A stretch of 34,679 nt of DNA from Chara braunii (Eukaryota > Streptophyta > Charophyceae > Charales > Characeae). The DNA is taken from positions 380,777-415,455 of the forward strand of contig BFEA01000023.1 in NCBI GenBank assembly GCA_003427395.1. Reading direction: 5' to 3'. Below are positions 1-10,423 of this stretch, in pieces. The position numbers were made by a program, and so were the translations under genes. The notes under the pieces were generated by a model. It was not told the DNA's origin and did no database searches. It saw nothing but the letters and a program-made list of their open reading frames with translations. Each line of letters starts with the position of its first letter. The first letter of the stretch is position 1.

Positions 1-73
<73 letters not shown>

Positions 74-92
74 CGCTCGCTCGCTCGCTCGT
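1..92. repeat. (TC)n microsatellite followed by (GCTC)n
   Basis: Uninterrupted TC dinucleotides run to base 70 and pass into GCTC tetranucleotides. The window edge cuts the tract, so its full length is unknown. A second TC tract follows after about 28 bases. Confidence 0.97.
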
Positions 93-116
93 GCGCTAGC
101 TAAGGCGCAGGCCATG

Positions 117-118
<2 letters not shown>

Positions 119-171
<53 letters not shown>
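119..171. repeat. (TC)n microsatellite
   Basis: Second TC tract, ending in a short CG dinucleotide run (to about 180). Low-complexity reading frames across it are artefacts. Bases 181-327 hold no recognisable gene. Confidence 0.95.
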
Positions 172-180
<9 letters not shown>

Positions 181-324
181 AGCACGTGCGTTCGTTCCCT
201 CGTTCACAGTGCGTGTGCAGTACTTGTGGAAGTGAACGTGGGGAACGCTTGACGCGCACTGCACGACTGTGTCGCGTGCGAACGCTCCCCCCACTATATA
301 CTGCCCCGCGACGAAACGCGGGCC

Positions 325-325
<1 letters not shown>

Positions 326-361
<36 letters not shown>

Positions 362-377
362 TTTATTTTTATTTTTT
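326..377. repeat. (TTA)n microsatellite passing into T-rich tract
   Basis: About twelve TTA trinucleotides are followed by TTTTTA and poly-T. Bases 378-480 are GC-rich unique sequence with no gene seen. Confidence 0.93.
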
Positions 378-482
378 TCGGGACTACAACCTCCCAGCAG
401 GCTCCCCTGAGCACCGGCGACCCTCCAGCGGCCTCAGAGGCACCCCCCAAGCCCCGACAGACCCCTGCGCAAACGCGTCAAC

Positions 483-562
483 TGCGTTCAGGGGCGTTCA
501 GTGAACGCGCGTTCAAGGCGTTCAAAAACTGAACGCGGAACGCACGTTCAATGAACGCGCGG
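483..562. repeat. GAACGC/GCGTTC motif cluster with local palindromes
   Basis: At least eight copies of GCGTTC or its complement GAACGC occur in about 80 bases, in both orientations, making short palindromes such as GAACGCGCGTTC. Similar GAACGTGTTCG clusters lie just inside the termini of the MITE at 20758-21148. This could be a remnant of a related element (inference). Confidence 0.6.
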
Positions 563-569
563 TAACATA

Positions 570-2900
570 GGCTGCTAGAGCCACCGCCTCTGTAGGGAGG
601 GAGGAGGCTGTTGGAGCCCTGCAGCCGCGGCTTAGTTGGAAGAGGAGCTGAGGAGGCTTGCGGCCAGGGGGAGATGCTGCCGCTGTGCAGCCATAACTGC
701 GGATGACGCAGGGGAGGTGCTGCCCGTTTGGTGTGGCAGCAACAGTGAGTTTTTTTGTGACGCAAGGGAAGTGCTGCCCGTTTGGTACGGCAATGGTAGT
801 GAGCTTCTTGACGGCGCAGGGGGAGTGCTGCCCGTTTGGTGCGGCAGCGGCAGCAAGTTTTGGTGGTGGTGCCGAAGCGCTGCACGGGTTTTGTGGCNGC
901 GGCGCCAGTTTTAACGGGAGCGGCGCGGAAGTGCTGCCCAGATTTTGCGGCGGCGGTGATTTTTTTAAGGGTGCTGACGTTAGGATGTTTGCATAGCGCG
1001 GCGACAAGACATTGGCTCAGGGAGGTGCCGCTCGATCAACGACAGTGTATCCGGTGGGATCATGCTGCCGAAATTGGCGGTGGTGTCGACATTATTTTTG
1101 TTGGGGTTATGCTTTCCGGTTGGCGGCACATCGGCGATACCATTGTGAGAGAAAATGTTGTGGATCTTTTGCGTTACAGCAGAGGCGTTTTTTTTTTAAG
1201 TAATCTTGCAGTAATGCTGCGGGGCAGCCATGGTACCAGGTTTGATGGCACAACAAAGAGCGGTCCNTGTATTTTTNTGGTACGCAGTGGCTATGGTGGA
1301 TCCCAGTGTGGCCTAGAGGTTGGGNTGNCGCTGGTGCGTGGTTGGGACTGTGTGACAGGGGTGCGTGGGTCAACGGCATGCAGAAAGTGCAGAGCTGTTG
1401 CATGAGGCGACAATAATTACTAGGTTGTGGCACCTGCGGGTTTCACCGGGGGCCATTTTTTTTTTTTTTTGCGGCATGCGGTGCAAACGGTTTTCAGTTC
1501 TGGACCATCCGGTATTGCGGGCCATAGTATGGGACTGCATTGGGACCATTTTGGGACCAAGTGGGACGGATTTTGAGGTTGAGGTCGACACGTTAGTGTG
1601 GTTATTGNGAGCGGGCATGGTGATTTGAGGCGACGAGGACTTGTGTTTGGGAGGAACTGTCCTCTGAAGACACGGTGTCATTGGGACATGGGAACTACAT
1701 GGAGACTCATTCATGGGAACACCNTCCTGGAGGGTTATCTCACTTGAGTTTCTCATTAGAAGTGACTTTCGCTCATTCCAGCACTTGGAGAGTGAGGCGG
1801 CCGTCGTTCAACGGAACAGCCACGAGTTGTGGAGTTGTAAGCTTTTATTTGAACTTCAACTGCGGTCGTCTTCTCAACTCTGATTGGAATANTATTCGTT
1901 TTTTTTTAGTGCGTCAATTCAAACTTCACTCAAGGTCTGTTGATTGATTCATATTTCCCTTCACACCTGGGTGAACCCACACTTTGCTTGACCTTGTTGT
2001 GTTGAATGTTCAAAAGGAAAGGCAAAGGGAAGTTGTGTGAGTCATGCTAGTGAATGAGAAGGTATGACGTGAGTCTGTGATTATACTGTTTTCTTTTTAA
2101 CTCGTGTTCTTTGCATGTTGTGCAGGTAGGTAGATGGATGTTTGCTATGGAGACTGATTTTGTCTGCTGGGGAAAAGGAAAAGGATTGTTCTTTTTCTAT
2201 CTTCCATCTGCCTGCATGATAAAAGTATTCAACGGGTACCGTGAAAGAAAACTTGTGAATATAATGAAGGTGCAGTCAATTGAACTTAGTTTCCGGGATT
2301 GACGTATTCTATCCCAAATGATTTTATCTACCTGTATTTGTCAAAATGATTCTCATTCTCTAGCTCATGCAATTTCTTTATTTTTAAGTCATCGTGAATC
2401 GAGAAGGAATGGGAATAATTGAAAACTACTTGCGGTGAAAGCATTCTCTGTTTTCTGTGAAGCATCCAAGGCGGGGGTTCGTATGCTTTTGGGGCTGGCC
2501 CTGTTATCGACATGGAGTGGACCCGACTCGTCGGGGGTGGTACTTTGCCGACTCGGTGGTGACGGCCCAACCTTTGAGATCCGGGTCTTCGGGCTCGGGC
2601 GAGGGGAAGGAGTATCCACAGACCACTTCCTAGAGGGAGAGGTATGCAACACTACAAGCCATGCACCTGATCAAGAATCATCCGCGAGGCAACCTGTCAT
2701 CCAAGAGGATTGAAAATGTGTGGAGACAGGTGTATGCGTGTTTAATCTTAGGACAGCGATAGGGTGGAATGGTAACTTTGGCAACGCATCTCATCAAGTC
2801 AAAACTAAGGCGACCGGCTACCATGTCGGCTGCATCTATGTGATTGTTGGAAGCCAACTCCTTGTTGGCGGCTGTATGATTGTTTTGTAGAATTTGACCC
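570..2900 (+). repeat. Inverted repeat, left arm (about 2.33 kb)
   Basis: Reverse complement of 5469-7782. In the core (about 594-2400) paired positions sum to 8351 and I find no difference where I compared. The flanks differ: one arm has 19 more bases near 2455-2500, and there are scattered substitutions and single-base indels between 2570 and 2900. N bases at 898, 1267, 1277, 1325, 1328, 1608, 1724 and 1892 all have mirror N bases in the other arm. No known protein domain is recognised in any frame; the short reading frames here recur in the other arm only because the DNA is repeated. The arm may be a transposon or a segmental duplication. Confidence 0.93.
700..962. repeat. 54-bp tandem repeat, about five copies (left arm)
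   Basis: The core GTGCTGCCCGTTTGG or a variant recurs at 717, 771, 825, about 877 and 931. The period is near 54 bp, so reading frames across it show an 18-residue repeat. The array is mirrored at 7389-7651. One N lies at 898. Confidence 0.85.
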
Positions 2901-2920
2901 GAGGTGGTCGGATTTTATCT

Positions 2921-3548
2921 TGATTTTGAGTTGCTGGATGTACTACATGATGATTTTAACCTTTTCAGTTATCATCTCAGATTGGGTATGTCTCTGTCGA
3001 CTACGGTTGATTCTTTTCGATGAAATTATGTGTGTTTTAATTTTTTTTTTTATTGTGTTTAAGGGACTAGGATGAATTGTGGTTTCACACTTGGTTGAGA
3101 CCGTCCTAGTCGACCGACGTCCGCTTCGTACTTAGGAGATAAGCGCCCTAAGGAACGGGGGGTCCACTTGGCGTTAACCAAACGTATCTATGCTACAACG
3201 AGCGAGCAAACGCCCTCGGCTGACCTACCTCTGTAATTGCATCTAAAAGCTTTCGCACGTGGGTCAGTAGCTCGGTAGGGATACGCCCCTAATGGTGGTG
3301 ACAACCCCTTAGGGAAGGAAAGCTTATGCCCCGCAGGAACCTATCCTGTCGTAGGGGACCGCGGAATGTACAACTGGCGCACCCAGCTAGAGCGGCGAAG
3401 CAACGACGCGACGTTGGCCGTCTCGGCGGCTCACGGGATTATGTATGCGTCGTTCCTAAGTCGTCTCCTATTTTGTTTTGGTTTGGTTTTAATCCTGCGT
3501 GACACAGCCGGAGGGCCCTCGCTTACGCGGGGGCCGATGCGCTCGACA
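2921..3548 (+). repeat. Dispersed repeat family A, copy 1
   Basis: About 628 bp, roughly 90% identical to 9802-10423 and recognisably related to 16519-16912. All three copies end at the same octamer, GCTCGACA, and the sequence after it differs in each, so this is a true element edge. Conserved blocks include an inverted pair GACTAGGA/TCCTAGTC (3065 and 3104), AAACGCCCTC, GATACGCCC and TGCGTGACAC. It has no long reading frame or recognised domain. An LTR of an unidentified retroelement or a structured non-coding repeat would fit. Confidence 0.85.
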
Positions 3549-4795
3549 GGTGGCGTCGTTGTCGGGGATAACGGCAAACTACCATTGTCCCTGGTAGAAT
3601 GACACTCGGATGTTTTGTTTTATGATAACTTATTTGATTGCAGTCTAAATTTTTGGAACTAATTATTTTATCGTTATATATTTATTTCTGATTATTTTGA
3701 GATTCTACATTGTGGATGTATTCGGAGGATTTATTCAGAAATTTCAGTTCAATATATATTTAAATATCGCGATTTGGATTTAATCGATTATCTTTCTCAT
3801 AGTTAAAATTATTGTTATTATCTATAAAATTTCAGGCGTTGTGCCAATATTTTTTTATATCGATTACTTCAATCAGATACTTTGGAGGTATTCTTTCAAT
3901 TATGATCCTCTAGTTGAAGGTATTTTGGAACATTATTTTTATTTTGTTGAGTTATGAACTTTACATTTCAGTCGGTCAGTTTACACGGACGCCCATTTAT
4001 TTAAAGGTTATCGATTTTGTGTGTATGTGATACATTTTGCATGAAGGTATCTGATCTATTGTAGGTAATTATTTAGCTCGGAAAATTTATGAAATTCCAT
4101 GTGAAAGCATTTGTTGTAAATTGTCGTGAGTTGTACCATTGTTGATTTGAATGTAATAGTCATTTGTTTGTTGTCATGTCACGATGCCTTTCTGATGTAA
4201 TTGTGAGCTCCGTGAGGCTCGCGCTGGAGCTATGCTCCTGGTCCATAGCCAGATGTTGTCTTCTAAACCCTATGTGGTTTAAGGGAAAGAGGACTACACT
4301 ATCATTGAAAGGGAGGACGACGTTGATGTCTTCTTAGAATACTGTCTGTAGGGTAGGCGACTATTATTTGCCGCGAGGGGAGGAGTGGTTACCTAACCTC
4401 GTGTCAGACATGGTCACCGTACCTCTACAACCAGGGTCTAACCAACCTCGGTTGTAGAAGGTGAGGTGGTTCTACTCTACATGCAGAGGACTAATAGGAT
4501 TGAAAGCGCTGGAATCGGAGGGAAGGTGGTGAGGTTCGAATCTTAAGCGGGGCTTGATGTCGAGATGTTATCTTGTGAAAAGGATTACACCGCTTCTTGA
4601 TGCATATGACAAAAGTTCAGAGATATCGGACATGATGGCAATATGAGTTGTTTTTTTTGCTCTGAAGTTGGAATGGGCTCAAAACTTAGACAAGGACTTT
4701 AAATGAGTGGTTGCTCTTTGAATGGTTCGTTCAGACTAGATCTGAACAGCTTCCGACAGGATGATCTATTGTGATATCAACCTGAAGGTTGTCAA
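3549..4795. other. Inverted-repeat spacer, no gene seen
   Basis: 3600-4200 is AT-rich without long reading frames. 4200-4560 is more GC-rich and resembles LTR or retroelement non-coding sequence. A GGTTCGAATC decamer at 4544 resembles a pol III B box, but no matching A box is seen at the expected distance. No protein family is recognised. Confidence 0.6.
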
Positions 4796-5070
4796 TTTTA
4801 GGCTTCCACGGGCGTAATCTGGTGGCCATCCAGAGGGACATAATTTGTTGGCCGCCAGTGGGATGATGTTGGGACCATTCTGAAAAAGATCCTCTATATT
4901 TTAGGCTTCCAGGGGCGGAATCTGGGTCCAAGTTTTGATTTTAGGCTTGCCAGGGGCAGAATCTGGTACTTTTCCAATTGATGAGTGAAGAACTGTTAAA
5001 GTTCAAGCTTTTGGAGGCTGAATCCAGTTTTTGTTGTATTATATTTAGGCTTCTGGAGGCTGAATCCAGG
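4796..5070 (+). repeat. Degenerate interspersed repeat, five copies
   Basis: Variants of TTTAGGCTTCCAGGGGCGGA followed by ATCTGG occur near 4798, 4899, 4940, 5006 and 5044. The later copies change to GGAGGCTGAATCCAG. Spacing is irregular (about 38-103 bp), so this is an eroded array rather than a clean satellite. The rest up to 5468 holds no recognisable gene. Confidence 0.7.
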
Positions 5071-5468
5071 TTGTTGCTGAACTTGCTGGCTTTGTTCCAT
5101 ACAATTGTTTTGGATTGGTGTGTATGGTAATTATTGTTTTCACATGAGAATTTCATAAGAATCCCGGCTTTGGTATTTTGATGGTGAACGACGGAGACGT
5201 CGTTCAATGGGGTCTGGGAATGTTGTCGGGGCAAATACCCTTGTCAAGGTATTTGCCCATGATTTTCAACGTTGGACGCAGTCCGACTCTTTCGTTGAAT
5301 TGAAAGACTTGATAAGACTGATGGTTGTCAAAAGTTTATTTACACCAACCCTATGACCGAGAGACACTTTTTTTTAGAACTTGACGTCGTTGACGTCCGA
5401 CTGAAATAGCAGCAGTCGGCAGTACGACCTGTCGGTCGCGGGTCCTGACAAGGCCGCAGGGGCACCCC

Positions 5469-7782
5469 GTATCAAATTCCACAAAACAATCATACAGCCA
5501 CCAACAAGGAGTTGGCTTCCAACAATCACATAGATGCAGCCGACATGGTAGCCGGTCGCCTTAGTTTTGACTTGATGAGACGCGTTGCCAAAGTTATCCA
5601 TTCCACCCTATCGCCGTCCTAAGATTAAACACGCATACACCTGTCTCCACACATTTTCAATCCTCTTGGATGACAGGTTGCCTCGCGGATGATTCTTGAT
5701 CAGGTGCATGGCTTGTAGTGTTGCATACCTCTCCCTCTAGGAAGTGGTCTGTGGATACTCCTTCCCCTCGCCCGAGCCCGAAGACCCGGATCTCAGAGGT
5801 TGGGCCGTCACCACCGAGTCGGCAAAGTACCACCCCCGACGAGTCGGGTCCACTCCATGTCGATAACAGGGCCGACCCCAAACGCATTCTCTGTCGAGAA
5901 TAGAGAATGCTTTCACCGCAAGTAGTTTTCAATTATTCTCATTCCTTCTCGATTCACGATGACTTAAACATAAAGAAATTGCATGAGCTAGAGAATGAGA
6001 ATCATTTTGACAAATACAGGTAGATAAAATCATTTGGGATAGAATACGTCAATCCCGGAAACTAAGTTCAATTGACTGCACCTTCATTATATTCACAAGT
6101 TTTCTTTCACGGTACCCGTTGAATACTTTTATCATGCAGGCAGATGGAAGATAGAAAAAGAACAATCCTTTTCCTTTTCCCCAGCAGACAAAATCAGTCT
6201 CCATAGCAAACATCCATCTACCTACCTGCACAACATGCAAAGAACACGAGTTAAAAAGAAAACAGTATAATCACAGACTCACGTCATACCTTCTCATTCA
6301 CTAGCATGACTCACACAACTTCCCTTTGCCTTTCCTTTTGAACATTCAACACAACAAGGTCAAGCAAAGTGTGGGTTCACCCAGGTGTGAAGGGAAATAT
6401 GAATCAATCAACAGACCTTGAGTGAAGTTTGAATTGACGCACTAAAAAAAAACGAATANTATTCCAATCAGAGTTGAGAAGACGACCGCAGTTGAAGTTC
6501 AAATAAAAGCTTACAACTCCACAACTCGTGGCTGTTCCGTTGAACGACGGCCGCCTCACTCTCCAAGTGCTGGAATGAGCGAAAGTCACTTCTAATGAGA
6601 AACTCAAGTGAGATAACCCTCCAGGANGGTGTTCCCATGAATGAGTCTCCATGTAGTTCCCATGTCCCAATGACACCGTGTCTTCAGAGGACAGTTCCTC
6701 CCAAACACAAGTCCTCGTCGCCTCAAATCACCATGCCCGCTCNCAATAACCACACTAACGTGTCGACCTCAACCTCAAAATCCGTCCCACTTGGTCCCAA
6801 AATGGTCCCAATGCAGTCCCATACTATGGCCCGCAATACCGGATGGTCCAGAACTGAAAACCGTTTGCACCGCATGCCGCAAAAAAAAAAAAAAATGGCC
6901 CCCGGTGAAACCCGCAGGTGCCACAACCTAGTAATTATTGTCGCCTCATGCAACAGCTCTGCACTTTCTGCATGCCGTTGACCCACGCACCCCTGTCACA
7001 CAGTCCCAACCACGCACCAGCGNCANCCCAACCTCTAGGCCACACTGGGATCCACCATAGCCACTGCGTACCANAAAAATACANGGACCGCTCTTTGTTG
7101 TGCCATCAAACCTGGTACCATGGCTGCCCCGCAGCATTACTGCAAGATTACTTAAAAAAAAAACGCCTCTGCTGTAACGCAAAAGATCCACAACATTTTC
7201 TCTCACAATGGTATCGCCGATGTGCCGCCAACCGGAAAGCATAACCCCAACAAAAATAATGTCGACACCACCGCCAATTTCGGCAGCATGATCCCACCGG
7301 ATACACTGTCGTTGATCGAGCGGCACCTCCCTGAGCCAATGTCTTGTCGCCGCGCTATGCAAACATCCTAACGTCAGCACCCTTAAAAAAATCACCGCCG
7401 CCGCAAAATCTGGGCAGCACTTCCGCGCCGCTCCCGTTAAAACTGGCGCCGCNGCCACAAAACCCGTGCAGCGCTTCGGCACCACCACCAAAACTTGCTG
7501 CCGCTGCCGCACCAAACGGGCAGCACTCCCCCTGCGCCGTCAAGAAGCTCACTACCATTGCCGTACCAAACGGGCAGCACTTCCCTTGCGTCACAAAAAA
7601 ACTCACTGTTGCTGCCACACCAAACGGGCAGCACCTCCCCTGCGTCATCCGCAGTTATGGCTGCACAGCGGCAGCATCTCCCCCTGGCCGCAAGCCTCCT
7701 CAGCTCCTCTTCCAACTAAGCCGCGGCTGCAGGGCTCCAACAGCCTCCTCCCTCCCTGCAGAGGTGGTGGCTATGGCAGCCT
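5469..7782 (-). repeat. Inverted repeat, right arm (about 2.31 kb)
   Basis: Reverse complement of 570-2900. The eight N bases at 6459, 6627, 6743, 7023, 7026, 7074, 7084 and 7453 mirror those in the left arm exactly. The outer edge fades near 7755-7782, where the motif GAGGTGGTGGCTATGG occurs again at about 7829, so the exact boundary is not sharp. No recognisable domain. Confidence 0.93.
7389..7651. repeat. 54-bp tandem repeat, about five copies (right arm)
   Basis: Mirror image of the array at 700-962, here with the core read as CCAAACGGGCAGCAC. Confidence 0.85.
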
Positions 7783-8100
7783 CCAGCCTCAACCTCCCTG
7801 CAAACCTCCTGCGCTTCTTCCTTCCGCTGAGGTGGTGGCTATGGTTGTGCCCCACAACTATGTCTACCTCCAACAATCTCTCTCTCAGCTCTCCCTTTTT
7901 CTGCAGACCTCCACCCTCACTCTCTCTCTCTCTCTCGCCAGCAGCAGCTCCTCCTCCAGCACTTAGCAATCACCCAAGTGAGTTGCTAGCAGCACCAGCC
8001 ACCAATGATTGCTGGCTGGCTGGCTGCTGGCTGCTTTTATAGTTGAGGGAGGTGGTGGTAGCAGCTTGAGCTCTCAGCCAAAAATTCGAGCTCAGGCTGG
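7783..8100. other. Pyrimidine-rich low-complexity sequence, no gene seen
   Basis: CT-rich DNA with a short (TC)n run at 7919-7936 and a (GGCT)n-like patch near 8011-8033. The plus-strand reading frame that enters here from the right arm (to 8042) has biased Pro/Ser/Leu composition and no domain. Confidence 0.6.
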
Positions 8101-8129
8101 GCCCTTGATCTCCAAGTGAGATCAAGGGC
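8101..8129 (+). other. Perfect hairpin, 12-bp stem and 5-base loop
   Basis: GCCCTTGATCTC pairs with GAGATCAAGGGC across the loop CAAGT. It is the first of several hairpins in the next 260 bases (8157-8188, 8254-8274, 8338-8354). There is no poly-T after it, so no terminator is proposed. Confidence 0.85.
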
Positions 8130-8253
8130 ACATATCAGCCCCACACAACAAAAAAGGCCAGGTCCATCCACTAGGAAAAGGACCTGGCTCCTTCCCTGAG
8201 GTAAATTCACCAAGGGGAGGTTGTATTCAGCCACTTCCTTGTTGGACTGCTAC

Positions 8254-8274
8254 TGCTGAGGCTCAGCCTCAGCA
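8254..8274. other. Palindrome with 10-bp arms and one central base
   Basis: TGCTGAGGCT and AGCCTCAGCA flank a single C. A near-perfect 9-10-bp stem at 8157-8188 lies just upstream. Confidence 0.8.
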
Positions 8275-8280
8275 ATGCAT

Positions 8281-8540
8281 CTCCTCCTAAACCTGGCCAG
8301 GTTCAGAGCCAGTTTCCTAGCTGGTTTGTTGCACCAAGTGCAACAAAGCACTTGAGAACTTGGCCCCGACAGAGGCCAGGTGCACACACCCAAAAGCAAA
8401 AAAAGTACAGCTCCCCCTAAGCCTGGCCATATTCAGTGCTAGTCCCCTAGTTGGTCTGCTGCACCAAGTGCAACAAACGACTTGAGAACCTGGCCCCAAC
8501 AGTGGCCAGGTGCATACACATCCCCTAATTTTGCTGCTTT
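8281..8540 (+). repeat. Tandem duplication, two diverged copies of about 130 bp
   Basis: Copy 1 (8281-8410) and copy 2 (8411-8540) share blocks such as GCACCAAGTGCAACAAA and GGCCAGGTGCA in the same order. The first copy holds the hairpin GTTGCAC-CAA-GTGCAAC at 8338-8354. Non-coding as far as I can see. Confidence 0.8.
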
Positions 8541-9415
8541 TTTTTTTTTTTTAGCAGCCTCGTTTTTCCTCAACAAAGGAAAAACGAGATAAGAAAAAAA
8601 AAAAAGAAAACATCTTCCCTCATGATGCCCCAAGGGCACCTTGTCTGCTAAAACGCAGACCCAGGCTCAAATCCAACTGCATATGGCGCAACTCTCCCCA
8701 CGCACCACTCCATAAGCCTCATAGCCCTTCAGCCTCCCCTTTTCTTTTTCCTTTTTATTACCCTCTCCTTTTCTTCCCTTTTTTTTCTTTTTTTTTATAG
8801 TTTTGCTGTGGCTGCACTCAGTTGCACCTCGTCACTCTGGGACCCCTGCCCACTTTTCCCCCTGCTGCTCACATTGCAAGGTGAGCAAACAAGGAGGAAC
8901 AACTTGGGGCAGCCATTTTATGATCGAAGGGGGGGGGACATGAAAAGAACCCCGAGTTTAATGATTTTTAGATAAAAAGCCACTGAATAAAAAATTCTGA
9001 AAAAATTCACGTATATTGGATAGGTGCCCACCTACCCGCAGAAAAAGTTTCAGGGCCAACGAAAATAATGTTGGCCATAAAAAATTATAGACGCGAATTA
9101 AAAGTTACGAGCTTGATTTTTTTTCCCTTCTCCCCCTTTTTTTTTTTTTTTTTTTTTTTTGCATTTCCCTGCCAACGAGGTAGGACCTTGCCCGTGGGTC
9201 ATGGGCACCCCATAAACTGATGAAATACAGACCCGATTTCGAAGCCCGCTGGGCTCGAAAAGAAAAGAAGTCGGGCCTTTCCTCGATTTATGCGTGTCCT
9301 TCTTGCACAGGGCCATTCCAGGGCCATTCCAATCTCCGTGCGGCTGTTTTCAGCCACACGATCTGATCGATCGCACGGCCGAAACGGCCGCACTAAAAGG
9401 CTGGGCTGCTCCAAA
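8541..9415. other. Non-coding stretch with homopolymer tracts
   Basis: Contains T tracts (8538-8552, 8770-8797), a G run (8930-8937) and a 24-base T run at 9137-9160. Read on the minus strand the last is a poly(A) end, preceded by a B-box-like GGCTTCGAAATC. This may be the tail of a minus-strand retroposon, but no A box was found. GGGCCATTCCA is repeated in tandem at about 9310-9330. No gene recognised. Confidence 0.5.
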
Positions 9416-9505
9416 AGGAGCTAGCCCAGTGGCGCAACGTGCTGGATTCGACCCCAGCATATGTTGGGCAAGAGTCTGATATGATATTCCACTGGCCTAG
9501 CTCCT
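9416..9505. mobile_element. 90-bp foldback element with 17-bp terminal inverted repeats
   Basis: AGGAGCTAGCCCAGTGG (9416-9432) is complementary to CCACTGGCCTAGCTCCT (9489-9505) at 16 of 17 positions. The loop holds a smaller hairpin, GCTGG/CCAGC, around ATTCGACC, which resembles a pol III B box. It could be a tiny MITE or a tRNA-like foldback. No clear target duplication is seen. Confidence 0.6.
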
Positions 9506-9801
9506 ATTTCACGTTGAAATATGAGCAAATATGAGCAGCTCTTCTGTTATGAAGAGCTCAGCCCAGCGCGGCACCCCACATGGCCTCACGTAGGCCACGT
9601 CTGCGTACTCCAACAGCCACAACCGTTGGCCAGCAATGCTGCCGCCAACACGGCGACCGCTTGACGGCACAACACGCTTGCCACGGCCACGTAGTACACT
9701 GCGCGGCCACCTATTCGGCCCTCTTAGGCCCTAAATCATGTGGCCACGGTCGTGCATTATTATTATTAATTTATTTAATTAATTTATTTATTTATTTATT
9801 T
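9506..9801. other. Non-coding, ending in a (TTTA)n tract
   Basis: An 8-bp hairpin AGCTCTTC/GAAGAGCT lies near 9537-9558. TTTA/TTAA-type repeats at about 9757-9801 abut the start of family A copy 2. No gene recognised. Confidence 0.6.
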
Positions 9802-10423
9802 TGATTTTGAGTTGTTGGATGTACCACATGATGATTTAAACCTTTTCAGTTATCATCTCAGATTGGGTATGTCTCTGTCGACTACGGTTGATTCTTTTCG
9901 ATGAAATTATGTGTGTTTTAATTTATTTTTTTATTGTGTTTAAGGGACTAGGATGAATTGTGGTTTTACGCTTGGTTGAGACCGTCCTAGTCGACCGACG
10001 TCCGCTTCGTACTTAGGAGATCAACACCCTAAGGAACGGGCGATGTTCGGGTTCACTTGGCGTTAACCAAGCGTATCTATGCTACAACGATTGAGCAAAC
10101 GCCCTCGGCTGACCTACCTCTGTAATTGCATCGAAAAGCTTTCGCACGGTAGGGATACGCCCCTAAGGGTGGTGACAGCCCCTTAGGGAAGGAAAACTTA
10201 TGCCCTGCGGGAACCTATCCTGTCGTAGGGGACCGAGGGATGTACAGCTGGCGCACCCGGCTAGAGCGGCGAAGGAACGACGCGACCGTGCCCGTCTCGG
10301 CGGCTCGCGGGATTATGTATGCGTCGTTCCTAAGTTGTCTCCTATTTTGTTTTGGTTTGGTTTTAATCATGCGTGACACAGCCGGGAGGGCCCTCGCTTA
10401 CAAGGGGACCGATGCGCTCGACA
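9802..10423 (+). repeat. Dispersed repeat family A, copy 2
   Basis: Collinear with 2921-3548 from TGATTTTGAG to GCTCGACA. It differs by substitutions, an 11-base insertion near 10045 and the loss of about 15 bases (CGTGGGTCAGTAGCTC in copy 1) near 10148. A (TTTA)n microsatellite sits directly before it. Confidence 0.9.

Noticed and set aside
836-1405. 189-codon frame in the left arm, repeated at 6946-7515
   Set aside because: Present twice only because the DNA is an inverted repeat; N-containing, no domain, and it overlaps the 54-bp array.
2435-2713. About 90-codon frame conserved in both inverted arms
   Set aside because: Conservation follows from the DNA duplication. Another frame gives a faintly SANT-like stretch (SSKRIENVWRQVYAC) near 2685-2735, but a stop lies close on each side, so I made no call.
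4538-4556. Pol III B box near 4544
   Set aside because: Only one of the two promoter boxes is present; no A box within tRNA-like distance and no tail.
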